NCBI RefSeq assembly: GCF_028561275.1
Contig: NZ_JAQQTF010000018.1
Coordinates: 186,001 to 250,000, forward strand
DNA: 64,000 nucleotides
Reading direction: 5' to 3'
Source of the DNA: Aureisphaera galaxeae
Lineage (GTDB): Bacteria > Bacteroidota > Bacteroidia > Flavobacteriales > Flavobacteriaceae
Part shown: piece after piece, positions 53,493 to 62,761 of the stretch
Layout: every line of letters starts with the position of its first letter
Position numbering within the stretch: the first letter of the stretch is position 1
Notes under the pieces: model-generated
Databases searched by the model: none
Seen by the model: the letters and a program-made list of their open reading frames with translations, nothing else
Told to the model about the DNA's origin: nothing
Position numbers and translations under genes: made by a program

Positions 53493-55103
53493 TTAGTTAG
53501 TTTCCGTTACTATAATAAATTCGATCCTACGGTTGGTTTCGTGTTGTGCTTCCGTACAGGGACGGCAATCAATTACCGGCTCCGACTCTCCATACCCTTT
53601 CCAAGTAAGTCGGTCCTTGGAAATCCCTTTAGACAACAAATACTTCACAGCAGAAGCTGCACGTCTGTCCGAAAGATGCATGTTATAGGCATCGTTTCCT
53701 CTAAAGTCGGTATGTGCTCCAAGCGCTACAGAAACTTCTGGGTTTTCCTTCAATGTCGCTACAACTTTGTTAAGTGTAATCTTGGATATTTCCTTGATTC
53801 GGGCACTGTCATAATCGAACAGGATATTGTCGATCTTAATATACGTTTTCTCTTCCTCTACTACGATAGGAGCAGGAATTGCCTTAAGGGTAACGTCTGC
53901 TTCGTACTGGGGAGTTCTATTGTCTGTATTAAAAATGGTAGATCCTTTGTAGAACCCTTCTTTACCAGATACGATAGTGTAGTATTCGAAGGAAGATATT
54001 GGGAAGTTAAATTCTCCTTTTTCGTTGGTGATCATGTTCGCTACTTCGGTACCATCGGTGTCGATTAGTTTCACCTCAGCATTGGCCAATGGAATTCCTG
54101 TTTCAAAATCAAGCGCCTTTCCACTAACTGTTTGCTTCAATACATATTCGGTAATTCGGTAAATGTCATGATTTCCATAACCTCCATCTTTGTTGGAAGT
54201 GATGTACCCAATTCTTTCGGTAGCAGGAACAAAGGCAATCTCATCCTTCTCTGTGTTAATGGTGTTCCCAAGGTTAAGAATGGTTACATATCCCTTCTTA
54301 GTGCGGCGGGATTTAAACACATCGTACCCACCAATGTTATCATGTCCTTTCGACGAAAAGAACATGAATTTCTGATCGTACGAAAGGTGTGGGAATTTTT
54401 CGTCCTTCTCCGTATTGATAAGACCTTCGATAGGTGTTACTTCGCTATACTCGTTGGCACTTTTCACATCCACTTTGAAGATGTCGAATCCTCCTTTAGA
54501 GTTAGGCATGTTAGACGCAAAATACAGCGTCTTTCCATCCTTGCTCAGGTGTGGATTCTCAACGGAATACCAATCGCTGTTGAAAGGAAGCGGAGTTATA
54601 TTGATCCACTCTCCCTGCTTTTCAGGATTCAATTCGGCGCGATACATTTCGAAGTGCTGGGTATCGCCATCCTTGTTTTTTGTGAAGTACATTACGTTTC
54701 CTTCTTGATTGAAAGAAACGGTTCCCAAATTCTCATTCTTGTTTAGGATACTAGAAAACAACAAAGGACGGGTTAGGTCATAGTTCTCCAAAATATCACT
54801 GCAGTACAATTTAGTGTAAGGTTCGTTGGTTGCAGGATCTTTACGGGAAAGGGCTCCGATCTTTCGAGCGGAAAAGGAAATGAACTTATCCATGAAAAGT
54901 CCCGATCCATAATCTGCGTACTTGGAATTGATTCCCGTAGTTAAGGTTTCGAATTTGAAACCATTATCTCCGATTTTATTAAGCGTGAATTCTGTGGTGG
55001 CCTCGGCTATTTCTGTGCTAGTCTCCGTACTAGCAAAACCTTGAGCCTTCGTTTGGTTTGTTATGCATAAAAATGCAACGAAGAAGAATATATATTTTCT
55101 CAT
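53493..55103 (-). CDS. OmpA family outer-membrane protein with WD40-like (PD40) repeats
   Basis: This 536-residue protein has a signal peptide (ending T-K-A-Q), a middle region with PD40/WD40-like beta-propeller strands (D-G-K-T-L-Y-F-A-S-N, Y-D-Q-K-F-M-F-F-S-S), and a carboxypeptidase-regulatory-like segment near 330-405. The C-terminal OmpA peptidoglycan-binding domain (about 420-536) has G-A-H-T-D-F-R-G-N-D-A-Y-N and L-S-D-R-R-A-A-S-A. It probably ties the outer membrane to peptidoglycan. This architecture is shared with proteins encoded near gliding/T9SS genes, but no such gene cluster is in view here. Confidence 0.93.
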   Translation of the reverse strand: MRKYIFFFVAFLCITNQTKAQGFASTETSTEIAEATTEFTLNKIGDNGFKFETLTTGINSKYADYGSGLFMDKFISFSARKIGALSRKDPATNEPYTKLYCSDILENYDLTRPLLFSSILNKNENLGTVSFNQEGNVMYFTKNKDGDTQHFEMYRAELNPEKQGEWINITPLPFNSDWYSVENPHLSKDGKTLYFASNMPNSKGGFDIFKVDVKSANEYSEVTPIEGLINTEKDEKFPHLSYDQKFMFFSSKGHDNIGGYDVFKSRRTKKGYVTILNLGNTINTEKDEIAFVPATERIGYITSNKDGGYGNHDIYRITEYVLKQTVSGKALDFETGIPLANAEVKLIDTDGTEVANMITNEKGEFNFPISSFEYYTIVSGKEGFYKGSTIFNTDNRTPQYEADVTLKAIPAPIVVEEEKTYIKIDNILFDYDSARIKEISKITLNKVVATLKENPEVSVALGAHTDFRGNDAYNMHLSDRRAASAVKYLLSKGISKDRLTWKGYGESEPVIDCRPCTEAQHETNRRIEFIIVTETN

Positions 55104-55135
55104 AACGAGAAGGGATTGACATTTTTAGATTCACG

Positions 55136-55143
55136 CAAATCTA
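55136..55143 (-). promoter_or_regulatory. -7 box of the OmpA-like gene
   Basis: The minus-strand TAGATTTG is a perfect TAnnTTTG, about 32 nt before the start. Confidence 0.6.
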
Positions 55144-55302
55144 ACTTTAAAAAGGAATTTTCCTACATAAATTAGCTGAACTGTATGTTTTTTCGTTCAA
55201 CTGCAATTTTTAACGATTCCGGATTTTTAATTTAACAGAAGTATTCTTATGCAGGCATAGTTCCCGCGGTATTTCGTCGCAGAAATAGTCCCAGAATTAG
55301 AC

Positions 55303-55310
55303 TACCTTTG
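55303..55310 (+). promoter_or_regulatory. -7 box of rsmA
   Basis: TACCTTTG is a perfect TAnnTTTG, ending 8 nt before the ATG. The predicted leader is at most a few nucleotides. Confidence 0.65.
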
Positions 55311-55318
55311 AAAGCAAT

Positions 55319-56113
55319 ATGCAAGATCATGTTCGCGCAAAAAAACACTTAGGTCAACACTTCCTCCACGACGAGCGCATCGCCGAAAAAATAGGCAACA
55401 CCCTCACTTTGGAAGGCTATAAAAATGTACTGGAAATCGGTCCGGGAATGGGCGTGCTTACCAAGTACATTATTAAGAAACCATTGCAGGTAATTGCGAT
55501 GGATTTGGATACCGAATCCATTGCCTATTTACAGCAACATTATCTGGAAGAAAACCTTACCATTTTGGAAGCGGATTTCTTGAAGTTTGACCTTTCTGAA
55601 ATATTTGACAATCAACCACTTGCAATCACCGGAAATTTCCCCTACAACATCTCTTCCCAAATCGTTTTTAAGGCGTTGGAATGGCGTCATAGAATCCCCG
55701 AATTTACAGGGATGTTTCAGAAGGAAGTGGCACAGCGTATCTGTGAAAAAGAAGGAAGTAAAACCTACGGTATTTTATCGGTCCTTACCCAAGCATTTTA
55801 TCATGCGGAATATCTTTTTACTGTAAAGCCAGGTGTTTTTAACCCTCCCCCAAAAGTGGACAGCGGGGTGCTTCGGCTAAGAAGAAAGGAGGATTTTACC
55901 TTGCCTTGCGACGAAAGTTTGTTTTTTAAAGTCGTGAAAACGGCCTTTCAACAGCGGCGCAAGACACTTCGTAACAGTTTAAAAACCTTTAATCTGTCCG
56001 ATAAACTAAAAGAAGATACTATATTTGCCCAGCGTCCGGAGCAACTTTCGGTTACCGAGTTTATAAATCTCACCCAAAAAATACAGGACGATGGCATTTC
56101 AACTCACCAGTGA
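55319..56113 (+). CDS. rsmA: 16S rRNA (adenine(1518)-N6/adenine(1519)-N6)-dimethyltransferase
   Basis: This 264-residue KsgA-type methyltransferase modifies two adenines in the 16S rRNA 3' helix during ribosome assembly. It shows L-G-Q-H-F-L-H-D, the SAM motif [18 protein letters not shown] and the catalytic [12 protein letters not shown] (usual consensus N-L-P-Y). The length is normal. The promoter sits immediately upstream. The gene overlaps mgtE by 23 nt. Confidence 0.97.
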   Translation: MQDHVRAKKHLGQHFLHDERIAEKIGNTLTLEGYKNVLEIGPGMGVLTKYIIKKPLQVIAMDLDTESIAYLQQHYLEENLTILEADFLKFDLSEIFDNQPLAITGNFPYNISSQIVFKALEWRHRIPEFTGMFQKEVAQRICEKEGSKTYGILSVLTQAFYHAEYLFTVKPGVFNPPPKVDSGVLRLRRKEDFTLPCDESLFFKVVKTAFQQRRKTLRNSLKTFNLSDKLKEDTIFAQRPEQLSVTEFINLTQKIQDDGISTHQ

Positions 56114-57440
56114 ATTCGTTCAGCACATTGAGCATCTCATAGCTCAAAGGGACGGTCTTGGCCTAAAGGAAATGCTGCGCGAATACCACTTCGCGGACAT
56201 CGCCGAAATCCTAGAAGAGTTAAAATCCGATGATGCTACCTTCCTTATCCAATCCCTAGAAAGCGAAATCACTTCAGAAGCCTTGATGGAAGTGGATGAA
56301 GATGTTCGGGAAAAAATCCTGGACCGTCTTTCCCCCAAGGAAATCGCCAAGGAGCTGGAAGAAATGGATACGGACGATGCGGCAGATGTCGTGGCCGAAT
56401 TGGATGAAGAGATTCAGCTGGAGGTAATCGACAAGATTGAGGACGAAGAGCATGCTGCCGATATTGTAGAGCTCCTCACCTATGATGACAACACTGCGGG
56501 GGCCCTTATGGCAAAGGAGCTAATTCAGGTAAAGGAAACATGGACCGTGGCTGGTTGCGTACGGGAAATGCGTCGTCAAGCCAAAAATGTAACCCGCGTA
56601 CACTCCATTTACGTTACGGACAAGGATGGATTGTTGAAAGGGAGATTGTCCCTTAAAGACCTGCTCACCGCTTCAGAAAAAGCACACATAAGTGATGTGT
56701 ATATTCCACGGGTGGACTACGTTACCGTTCATACCGAAAACGAAGAAGTAGCTAGGATCATGCAGAAATATGACTTGGAAGCCATCCCTGTGGTAGATGA
56801 AAAAGGTGTTCTAATGGGGCGAATTACCATTGATGATATTGTAGATTTCATTAAGGACGAGGCCGAAAAGGATTATCAGTTAGCGGCAGGTATCTCCCAA
56901 GATGTAGAAGCCGATGACAACGTTTGGCTCCTCACCCGTGCTCGCTTACCCTGGTTGGTATTAGGCCTTTTTGGTGGATTGGGAAGTGTCTACATCATGC
57001 AGGGGTTCGATGAGGCTTTGAGCAAGTTCCCTATCCTATTTTTCTTCACCCCATTAATCGCCGCGATGGCGGGAAATGTCGGAGTACAATCGAGCGCGAT
57101 CATTGTACAGGGTCTGGCCAATGATATTATCAAAGGAAGTTTGTTGAACCGCCTTATAAAGGAGGTAGGGCTGGCACTTATAAACGGAGCTACTTTAGGC
57201 TTGTTGGTCATTTTATTCGGTTATATAGCGGGCCTAGACCAACTGGTAAGCCTAACCATTGCCCTTTCTTTGTTATGTGTCATCATCGTAGCTGCATTAA
57301 TTGGGACTTTTGTCCCCATTATTCTGGACAAAAAAGGGATAGACCCCGCTATTGCTACTGGGCCGTTTATCACTACAAGCAATGATATCTTCGGAATCTT
57401 CCTCTTCTTTTACATTTCAAAAATCATACTGGGATTCTAA
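56091..57440 (+). CDS. mgtE: magnesium transporter MgtE
   Basis: This 449-residue Mg2+ channel has a cytoplasmic N domain (about 1-130, rich in acidic helices), two CBS domains (about 135-260, with [11 protein letters not shown] and I-P-V-V-D-E-K-G-V) that sense Mg2+, and a five-helix membrane domain (about 285-449) with [15 protein letters not shown]. The overlaps with rsmA (23 nt) and the thioesterase gene (1 nt, TAATG) show a tight operon. The architecture is full length. Confidence 0.97.
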   Translation: MAFQLTSEFVQHIEHLIAQRDGLGLKEMLREYHFADIAEILEELKSDDATFLIQSLESEITSEALMEVDEDVREKILDRLSPKEIAKELEEMDTDDAADVVAELDEEIQLEVIDKIEDEEHAADIVELLTYDDNTAGALMAKELIQVKETWTVAGCVREMRRQAKNVTRVHSIYVTDKDGLLKGRLSLKDLLTASEKAHISDVYIPRVDYVTVHTENEEVARIMQKYDLEAIPVVDEKGVLMGRITIDDIVDFIKDEAEKDYQLAAGISQDVEADDNVWLLTRARLPWLVLGLFGGLGSVYIMQGFDEALSKFPILFFFTPLIAAMAGNVGVQSSAIIVQGLANDIIKGSLLNRLIKEVGLALINGATLGLLVILFGYIAGLDQLVSLTIALSLLCVIIVAALIGTFVPIILDKKGIDPAIATGPFITTSNDIFGIFLFFYISKIILGF

Positions 57441-57832
57441 TGAGCGCCAAGGTTTTCAAACATCGATTCAAGGTTCCATCTTCGGCCATCGATGTTAGAA
57501 ACCATGTAAACAATCTTGCCTACTTACAATGGTGTTTGGATGCTGCCGAATCGCATTGGGAACAGAATGCTTCCGAAGAAATGAGATCACAATATGTGTG
57601 GTATGTGCTCAATCACAATATCGACTACAAGGCATCCGCTTTTGAAGGGGACGAGCTGGAAATTAAGACGTGGGTAGCCTATGCAGAAGGGGTAAAAAGT
57701 GAACGCCATTACGAAATCTTAAACGCCAATACAGGGCGTATTCTGGTAACGGCAAAAACCCTCTGGTGTTTTTTAAATGCCAAGAGTTTGAAACCCACGA
57801 AGATTCCCGAGGAAATTCGTAATTTGTTCTAA
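57440..57832 (+). CDS. hotdog-fold acyl-CoA thioesterase
   Basis: This 130-residue protein of the 4HBT/FatM-type hotdog fold has D-V-R-N-H-V-N-N-L-A-Y-L-Q-W near the N-terminus, with the active-site-type D/N position. It is likely to hydrolyse a CoA thioester. The acyl group is unknown. The start overlaps the mgtE stop by 1 nt. The last gene boundary is 12 nt before a cupin gene. Confidence 0.87.
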   Translation: MSAKVFKHRFKVPSSAIDVRNHVNNLAYLQWCLDAAESHWEQNASEEMRSQYVWYVLNHNIDYKASAFEGDELEIKTWVAYAEGVKSERHYEILNANTGRILVTAKTLWCFLNAKSLKPTKIPEEIRNLF

Positions 57833-57844
57833 AATTGAAGCGCT

Positions 57845-58210
57845 ATGAATCCCATTAACATCAAAGAAAAATTCGGGAAGTTCTCTAAGCAATGGCACCC
57901 CCATCAAATTGCCACTGTAGATGACATGCAGGTAATCCTTGCTAAGATTCAAGGAGAGTTTGTTTGGCACAAACACGATGAGGAAGACGAGCTATTTTAT
58001 GTTCAGAAAGGAACCTTGGAAATGCACTTTAGGGATAAGGTAGAGATCGTGAAGGAAGGAGAGATTATTGTGGTACCCAAAGGCGTGGAACATTGCCCCA
58101 AAAGTGTTGGGGACGAAGAAGTACATCTGTTACTTTTCGAGAAATTGGCCACAAAGCACACAGGCGAAGTGGTCCATGAACGAACACAAACCCAATACCC
58201 AAAAATTTAA
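57845..58210 (+). CDS. single-domain cupin protein
   Basis: This 121-residue protein has a cupin barrel with metal-type motif 1, W-H-K-H-D-E-E-D-E-L-F-Y-V, and motif 2, V-P-K-G-V-E-H-C-P. The histidine/glutamate ligands are present, so it probably binds a metal. Such small cupins can be isomerases, dioxygenases or sensors, and nothing here decides which. It lies 12 nt after the thioesterase and 4 nt before the dehydrogenase. Confidence 0.87.
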   Translation: MNPINIKEKFGKFSKQWHPHQIATVDDMQVILAKIQGEFVWHKHDEEDELFYVQKGTLEMHFRDKVEIVKEGEIIVVPKGVEHCPKSVGDEEVHLLLFEKLATKHTGEVVHERTQTQYPKI

Positions 58211-58214
58211 GCTA

Positions 58215-59150
58215 GTGAAAATCCTCCTCCTCGACCAAAATCATCCCCTACTACTTGAAGAACTAGAAAAAGCTGGATATAAAGTTACCGAAGACTACAC
58301 CGCTTCGAAAGAAGAAATCGAAAAAATTATAGGCGAGTATCACGGCATTGTGATTAGAAGTCGATTTAAAATCGATGCCCCCTTTCTCGATGCAGCCAAA
58401 AAGCTCAAATTCATTGCAAGGGTAGGTGCAGGCTTGGAAAGCATCGACATTCCTTATGCAAAAAAGAAAAATATCCGATTGATTTCCGCACCCGAAGGAA
58501 ACAAAAATGCGGTGGGAGAACACGCATTGGGCATGCTATTGTCTCTCTTCAATAAATTGAATCTGGCAGATCGCAGTGTGAAATCGGGCAAATGGGAACG
58601 GGAAGCGCATCGAGGAGTAGAGTTGGATGGAAAAACGGTTGGGATCATTGGTTATGGAAACATGGGAAAGGCCTTTGCCAAAAAGCTCAAGGGATTTAAC
58701 TGCACCGTTTTTTGTTATGATATTTTGGAGAATGTTGGAAACAAAAATGCAACCCAGGTTTCTTTGAAAACCCTTCAGCAAATGGCGGATGTCGTAAGTA
58801 TACATACCCCATGGACTCCCTTAACCAATCAAATGGTAAATGCCGAGTTCATCTCTCAGTTTGAAAAACCCTTTTGGTTCTTAAATACAGCCCGGGGTAA
58901 AAGCGTGGTTACCCAAGACTTGGTAAATGCACTAAAAGAAGGCAAAATCCTTGGCGCAGGTTTGGATGTATTGGAATACGAAAAACTATCTTTTGAGTCG
59001 CTATTTGCCGATGAAATTCCCTCAGAATTCAAAGAATTGCTCCAAATGGATAATGTCATTTTAAGTCCTCATGTGGCAGGGTGGACTGTGGAAAGTAAAA
59101 TCAAGCTCGCCCAGACCATTGTGGAAAAAATACTGAAGCATTTTTCTTAA
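58215..59150 (+). CDS. D-2-hydroxyacid dehydrogenase (phosphoglycerate-dehydrogenase-like)
   Basis: This ~311-residue NAD-dependent dehydrogenase has the Rossmann motif V-G-I-I-G-Y-G-N-M-G-K-A near residue 145, the catalytic arginine in N-T-A-R-G-K, the glutamate in L-D-V-L-E-Y-E and the histidine in L-S-P-H-V-A-G-W. It is close to 3-phosphoglycerate dehydrogenases but lacks the C-terminal ACT domain and is short. It may act on another 2-hydroxy acid. The start is GTG 58215 (V-K-I-L-L-L-D). The frame is open from 58068, but that part overlaps the cupin gene and looks unconserved. Confidence 0.93.
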   Translation: MKILLLDQNHPLLLEELEKAGYKVTEDYTASKEEIEKIIGEYHGIVIRSRFKIDAPFLDAAKKLKFIARVGAGLESIDIPYAKKKNIRLISAPEGNKNAVGEHALGMLLSLFNKLNLADRSVKSGKWEREAHRGVELDGKTVGIIGYGNMGKAFAKKLKGFNCTVFCYDILENVGNKNATQVSLKTLQQMADVVSIHTPWTPLTNQMVNAEFISQFEKPFWFLNTARGKSVVTQDLVNALKEGKILGAGLDVLEYEKLSFESLFADEIPSEFKELLQMDNVILSPHVAGWTVESKIKLAQTIVEKILKHFS

Positions 59151-59217
59151 ATTAACTGATTAGTAGGAATTTAAGGATTACGATTGTTTTATAAATGCAA
59201 TCGCGACAGTAACCAAC

Positions 59218-60219
59218 ATGAAAACGAGGAGCTCTACCTTCATCGGACTTTTGTTTTTTACCTTCAGTTTTGCCCAACAAATGTATGTGGTAAATGGAGG
59301 TAACGGTCTTAAAATTGTAGACCTAACTACTTATGAGGTGACGGATCTTTTCTCTGTCTCTGTTTCAACTGTCGGACTCTTAACAGACATTGCTTTTAGC
59401 CCAGATGGCACCCTCTACGGCGTTACTACCCAAAAGAAAATAGTAGAAGTAGATTTCGATACCGAATCGTTTAATGTGATAGCAGACCTTCCATTAGATG
59501 ATATCTATACAGGATTGGTTTGCAGTGCAGATAATATTCTCTATACCAGCAAATCTTTATCGGGCACACTCTACCTTTACGATTTAGATACTGGAACCGC
59601 CACTACTACCGAGGGAAATTTCTCATCTGCAGGAGACTTCACTTTCTATAAGGGTAATCTTGTGTTCCCAGGTCCGGACGGCCTTTTCATTCATTCATAC
59701 GATGGTGCGCAAATACAAACCGTTGGCTGTTCCCCTAATCTTACATGGACCTTTGTGAATGATTTCACCAATTGTGATACCGGTATCATATATGGAATTG
59801 ATCAATTATCCAACCTCATCCGCTTCGATTTAGAAACCGAAGACAGTGAAACACTGGCCAATCTATTTTTGGGTGCTGGCCAAGTATATGGAGGGGCCAT
59901 ACCTAACGAATACATGGCATCCCAATGCCCTACAGAAACCCTGAATAGTGTTTCTTGCAGCTTATCTACAAATGATCCCAATCCTTATGGAATTTCGGCA
60001 GGACCCAACCCAGCAAAAGACCAATTGTATATAACGGTCCAGAAACCGTACGACACCTTCAGCCATGCTATTTACACCAATCAAGGGCAGCTGGTAAGGG
60101 AAGGAGCAGTTTCTTCCGAATTTATAGACCTATCGCAACTTTCACAAGGGCTTTATTTTTTAACCGTAAGAAATAGTCAGGGGAGCAGCGTGTTTCAGCA
60201 AAAAATCATTCGACAATAA
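59218..60219 (+). CDS. secreted T9SS cargo protein (beta-propeller-like), copy 1
   Basis: This 333-residue protein has a signal peptide (ending F-S-F-A-Q-Q) and a body of repeated strands such as M-Y-V-V-N-G-G-N-G-L-K-I-V-D-L and I-A-F-S-P-D-G-T-L-Y-G-V, like a propeller. The type A sorting domain (G-P-N-P-A-K-D-Q, ending K-I-I-R-Q) completes it. It is a tandem paralogue of the next gene, sharing F-Y-K-G-N, T-F-V-N-D-F and E-Y-M-A-S positions. The function is unknown. Confidence 0.87.
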   Translation: MKTRSSTFIGLLFFTFSFAQQMYVVNGGNGLKIVDLTTYEVTDLFSVSVSTVGLLTDIAFSPDGTLYGVTTQKKIVEVDFDTESFNVIADLPLDDIYTGLVCSADNILYTSKSLSGTLYLYDLDTGTATTTEGNFSSAGDFTFYKGNLVFPGPDGLFIHSYDGAQIQTVGCSPNLTWTFVNDFTNCDTGIIYGIDQLSNLIRFDLETEDSETLANLFLGAGQVYGGAIPNEYMASQCPTETLNSVSCSLSTNDPNPYGISAGPNPAKDQLYITVQKPYDTFSHAIYTNQGQLVREGAVSSEFIDLSQLSQGLYFLTVRNSQGSSVFQQKIIRQ

Positions 60220-60231
60220 GATCCCCTCGAT

Positions 60232-61227
60232 ATGAAAAAAATTTACACCTTACTACTATTACTGTTCATGACCACGGGCTTTGCCCAGGAGATGTACATA
60301 GTGAATAATTTCAATGAGATAAAGATCATCGACTTAAACGATTTTTCGGTCACTAATCTATTTACGATCCCCACGTCGGAAGCTGGTTTTATTACCGATT
60401 TGGCCTTTGCTCCAGATGGAAAGCTTTACGGAGTGACCAATGTTTGGACCATCATAGAAATAGACTTGGTAAGCGAAACCTTTATTCCAGTCACTACACT
60501 TCCTGAAGGCGATTCATACACTTCTTTGGTTTGTAATGCGAACAATGAGCTTCTTACCAGTAGGTGGTTGGCTCAAGAGTTATACTCGCATAATCTGGAT
60601 ACAGGAGTTACGGAATTCGTAGATAACGATATTTCTTCTCCGGGCGACTATACCTTTTACAAAGGCAATATGGTCTATCCAGGGTTTTTAAACGATTTCA
60701 TCAAGGCCTATGATGGAAGTGAAATTGTCAATATCGGTTGTTCAGTCCCTTTGTTATGGACTTTTGTGAACGATTTTGTGGATTGCGATACGAATACCAT
60801 TTACGCCATGGATCAGTTTGCCAAATTGTATCGCTATGATTTGGAGACCGAAGACTATGAACTCCTGGCCGATTTAGTATCATTAACCGGACAAGTCTAT
60901 GGCGGTGCCACCATGACCGAATACATGGCTTCGGCCTGCCCTGTACAAAGCTTGAATACAGTCGTCTGTAGTTTGAATACCGAGGATTTCGATCCATACG
61001 GTATAGAATTGATCGAAAATCCTGTACGTTCTACCCTTCGCTTTCAAATCGTGAACCCAGCGAATCTTTCATACTCTATTTATAATTTGGAAGGGAAGTT
61101 AATTCGAGCCGGAAAATTACAGAATCAAAGCATTCCCATTTCCGAAATCCCAACCGGGGTATATTTCCTTCAATTAGAGGATAGGAATGGTATGACAGCT
61201 TTTAGCGAAAGAATCATTAAGGAATAA
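60232..61227 (+). CDS. secreted T9SS cargo protein (beta-propeller-like), copy 2
   Basis: This 331-residue paralogue of the preceding gene lies 12 nt after it. It has a signal peptide (ending T-G-F-A-Q-E), the same body (M-Y-I-V-N-N-F-N-E-I-K-I-I-D-L; F-Y-K-G-N-M-V-Y-P-G; W-T-F-V-N-D-F) and a shorter type A sorting domain ending R-I-I-K-E. Copies with conserved bodies but diverged tails suggest related but not identical ligands. A membrane-anchored LuxR regulator follows 24 nt downstream. Confidence 0.87.
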   Translation: MKKIYTLLLLLFMTTGFAQEMYIVNNFNEIKIIDLNDFSVTNLFTIPTSEAGFITDLAFAPDGKLYGVTNVWTIIEIDLVSETFIPVTTLPEGDSYTSLVCNANNELLTSRWLAQELYSHNLDTGVTEFVDNDISSPGDYTFYKGNMVYPGFLNDFIKAYDGSEIVNIGCSVPLLWTFVNDFVDCDTNTIYAMDQFAKLYRYDLETEDYELLADLVSLTGQVYGGATMTEYMASACPVQSLNTVVCSLNTEDFDPYGIELIENPVRSTLRFQIVNPANLSYSIYNLEGKLIRAGKLQNQSIPISEIPTGVYFLQLEDRNGMTAFSERIIKE

Positions 61228-61240
61228 GTAGATATTTTTC

Positions 61241-61248
61241 TACTTTTA
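61241..61248 (+). promoter_or_regulatory. -7-like box of the LuxR-type gene
   Basis: TACTTTTA is one base off TAnnTTTG and ends 3 nt before the GTG start. Confidence 0.45.
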
Positions 61249-61251
61249 GGT

Positions 61252-61671
61252 GTGAAAAAAACCGTTTTTGTTTTTGGCGCACTTATCATTGCTTTGCTCA
61301 CTTTGTTTCAATTGAGCAAGTTTACTATTTCTTCTGGCAGTCTAGGTATCGAAGTTGTCATAGCCATTATAGCCATTATATTTTTTATTATCGGGGTATA
61401 TATCAATAGAAGGGCGCGCAATACCTCCACAGAAAACTCCGAAATCCATAAAATTGACGATCAAAAAGTGGCAGAACTTGGGCTCAGTAAACGGGAACAC
61501 GAAATCTTGATGAAAATTTCGGAAGGATTGTCTAATAAGGAAATTGCCGACCAACTTTTTGTTTCCGAAAGTACCGTAAAGACCCATGTTTCTAACCTAT
61601 TCACGAAGTTGGATGTGAAGCGACGCACCCAAGCCGTGCAAAAAGCCAAATCCCTAAAAATCATTGTATAG
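61252..61671 (+). CDS. membrane-tethered LuxR-type HTH regulator
   Basis: This 139-residue protein has two hydrophobic helices (about 4-22 and 35-53), a short linker, and a C-terminal LuxR/NarL HTH domain (about 75-139) with L-S-K-R-E-H-E-I-L-M-K-I and S-N-K-E-I-A-D-Q-L-F-V-S-E-S-T. It lacks a receiver domain. The DNA-binding part would face the cytoplasm while held at the membrane, so it may sense envelope state. The start is GTG. It may respond to, or control, the upstream secreted paralogues or the downstream DUF4199 gene. Confidence 0.88.
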   Translation: MKKTVFVFGALIIALLTLFQLSKFTISSGSLGIEVVIAIIAIIFFIIGVYINRRARNTSTENSEIHKIDDQKVAELGLSKREHEILMKISEGLSNKEIADQLFVSESTVKTHVSNLFTKLDVKRRTQAVQKAKSLKIIV

Positions 61672-61739
61672 CTGCGATTCCTACTAAAGTATGAGGGAAT
61701 TTGGTACTTTAGTATGAGTGCATTTTTTGAGGCTCATCT

Positions 61740-61747
61740 TACTTTTG
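61740..61747 (+). promoter_or_regulatory. -7 box of the DUF4199 gene
   Basis: TACTTTTG is a perfect TAnnTTTG, 21 nt before the ATG at 61769. Confidence 0.6.
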
Positions 61748-61768
61748 ACCAAACCAAAAAATTAAATC

Positions 61769-62275
61769 ATGAAGAAAACAATTTTAAAGTACGGGGCGTA
61801 TTCCCTTCTCACCGCAGCGGGACTTTTCTTGATCGCCCTTTTAATTGGAAAAAGTTTAGACTATTCTGTTCAGGAAGTCATCGGATATGTATCCATGGCG
61901 CTCTCTCTTATTTTTGTGTTTTTTGGCATTCGCCATTACCGTGACAATGAGAATGAAGGTAAAATATCATTTGGCAAGGCCCTACTATTAGGTTTACTCA
62001 TTTCACTCTTCGCAGGCATAGGCTTTGGTATTATCGATTATATCTACACCACCGCTATTAATCCAGATTTTGCGGTAGAATACGAAACCAAAATGTTGGC
62101 AGACATGAAAGCCACCTTGACCCCTGCCGAATATGAGACACAGAGCAAGGTACTGAAGGAACAGATGGCACAATACGGCGGGTCCGGATTCATGGCATTT
62201 ATCATGTTCGCCACCGTACTTATCATGGGATTTGTTATTTCCCTCATTTCAGGACTTATCTTACAACGTAAATAA
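61769..62275 (+). CDS. DUF4199 family membrane protein
   Basis: This 168-residue inner-membrane protein has four hydrophobic helices (about 11-28, 36-52, 68-92, 140-165), the last pair flanking a charged loop (L-A-D-M-K-A-T-L-T-P-A-E-Y). The pattern and length fit DUF4199. No function is known. It is the first gene of a likely run with the DUF1801 and VOC genes. Confidence 0.85.
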   Translation: MKKTILKYGAYSLLTAAGLFLIALLIGKSLDYSVQEVIGYVSMALSLIFVFFGIRHYRDNENEGKISFGKALLLGLLISLFAGIGFGIIDYIYTTAINPDFAVEYETKMLADMKATLTPAEYETQSKVLKEQMAQYGGSGFMAFIMFATVLIMGFVISLISGLILQRK

Positions 62276-62282
62276 TAAAATC

Positions 62283-62741
62283 ATGCAATACGACGCAGAC
62301 ACTGTAGCAGAGTACATCGAGCAGCTACCCGAAGAACGAAAAGACCCCGTTGAGAAATTAAGACAAACCGTAAAGGAAAACCTCCCTAAAGGTTTCGAAG
62401 AAGGAATCACTTATAAAATGATTGGGTTTTACGTACCCCATTCCATTTATCCGGCAGGGTATCATTGCAACCCGAAAGACCCACTTCCTTTCATCAATAT
62501 TGCTTCACAAAAGAATTTTGTGGCGCTCTATCATAGCGGAATCTACGCTAAGCAAGAATTGTTGGATTGGTTTGTGGCAGAATTCCCTAAACATTCGAAA
62601 TATAAATTGGATATGGGCAAGAGTTGTGTCCGTTTCAAAAAAGTGGAAGCCATTCCATACGATCTCATTGCCGAGCTATGCCAGAAGATGACCGTAGAAG
62701 AATGGATCGACATTTACGATACCGCTAGACAAAAAAGATAA
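62283..62741 (+). CDS. DUF1801 domain protein
   Basis: This ~152-residue cytoplasmic protein has D-A-D-T-V-A-E-Y-I-E-Q-L-P-E and G-F-E-E-G-I-T-Y-K-M-I-G-F, then F-V-A-L-Y-H-S-G-I-Y, and K-S-C-V-R-F-K-K, matching DUF1801-type proteins. The function is unknown. The start ATG 62283 begins the conserved part. The frame is open upstream to 62232, overlapping the DUF4199 gene, which is unlikely. Confidence 0.86.
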   Translation: MQYDADTVAEYIEQLPEERKDPVEKLRQTVKENLPKGFEEGITYKMIGFYVPHSIYPAGYHCNPKDPLPFINIASQKNFVALYHSGIYAKQELLDWFVAEFPKHSKYKLDMGKSCVRFKKVEAIPYDLIAELCQKMTVEEWIDIYDTARQKR

Positions 62742-62761
62742 ACGATTAACCAAGACAAATA

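Noticed and set aside
54132-54746. 204-residue plus-strand frame opposite the OmpA-like gene
   Set aside because: It is antisense to a clearly homologous gene and has no recognisable domain.
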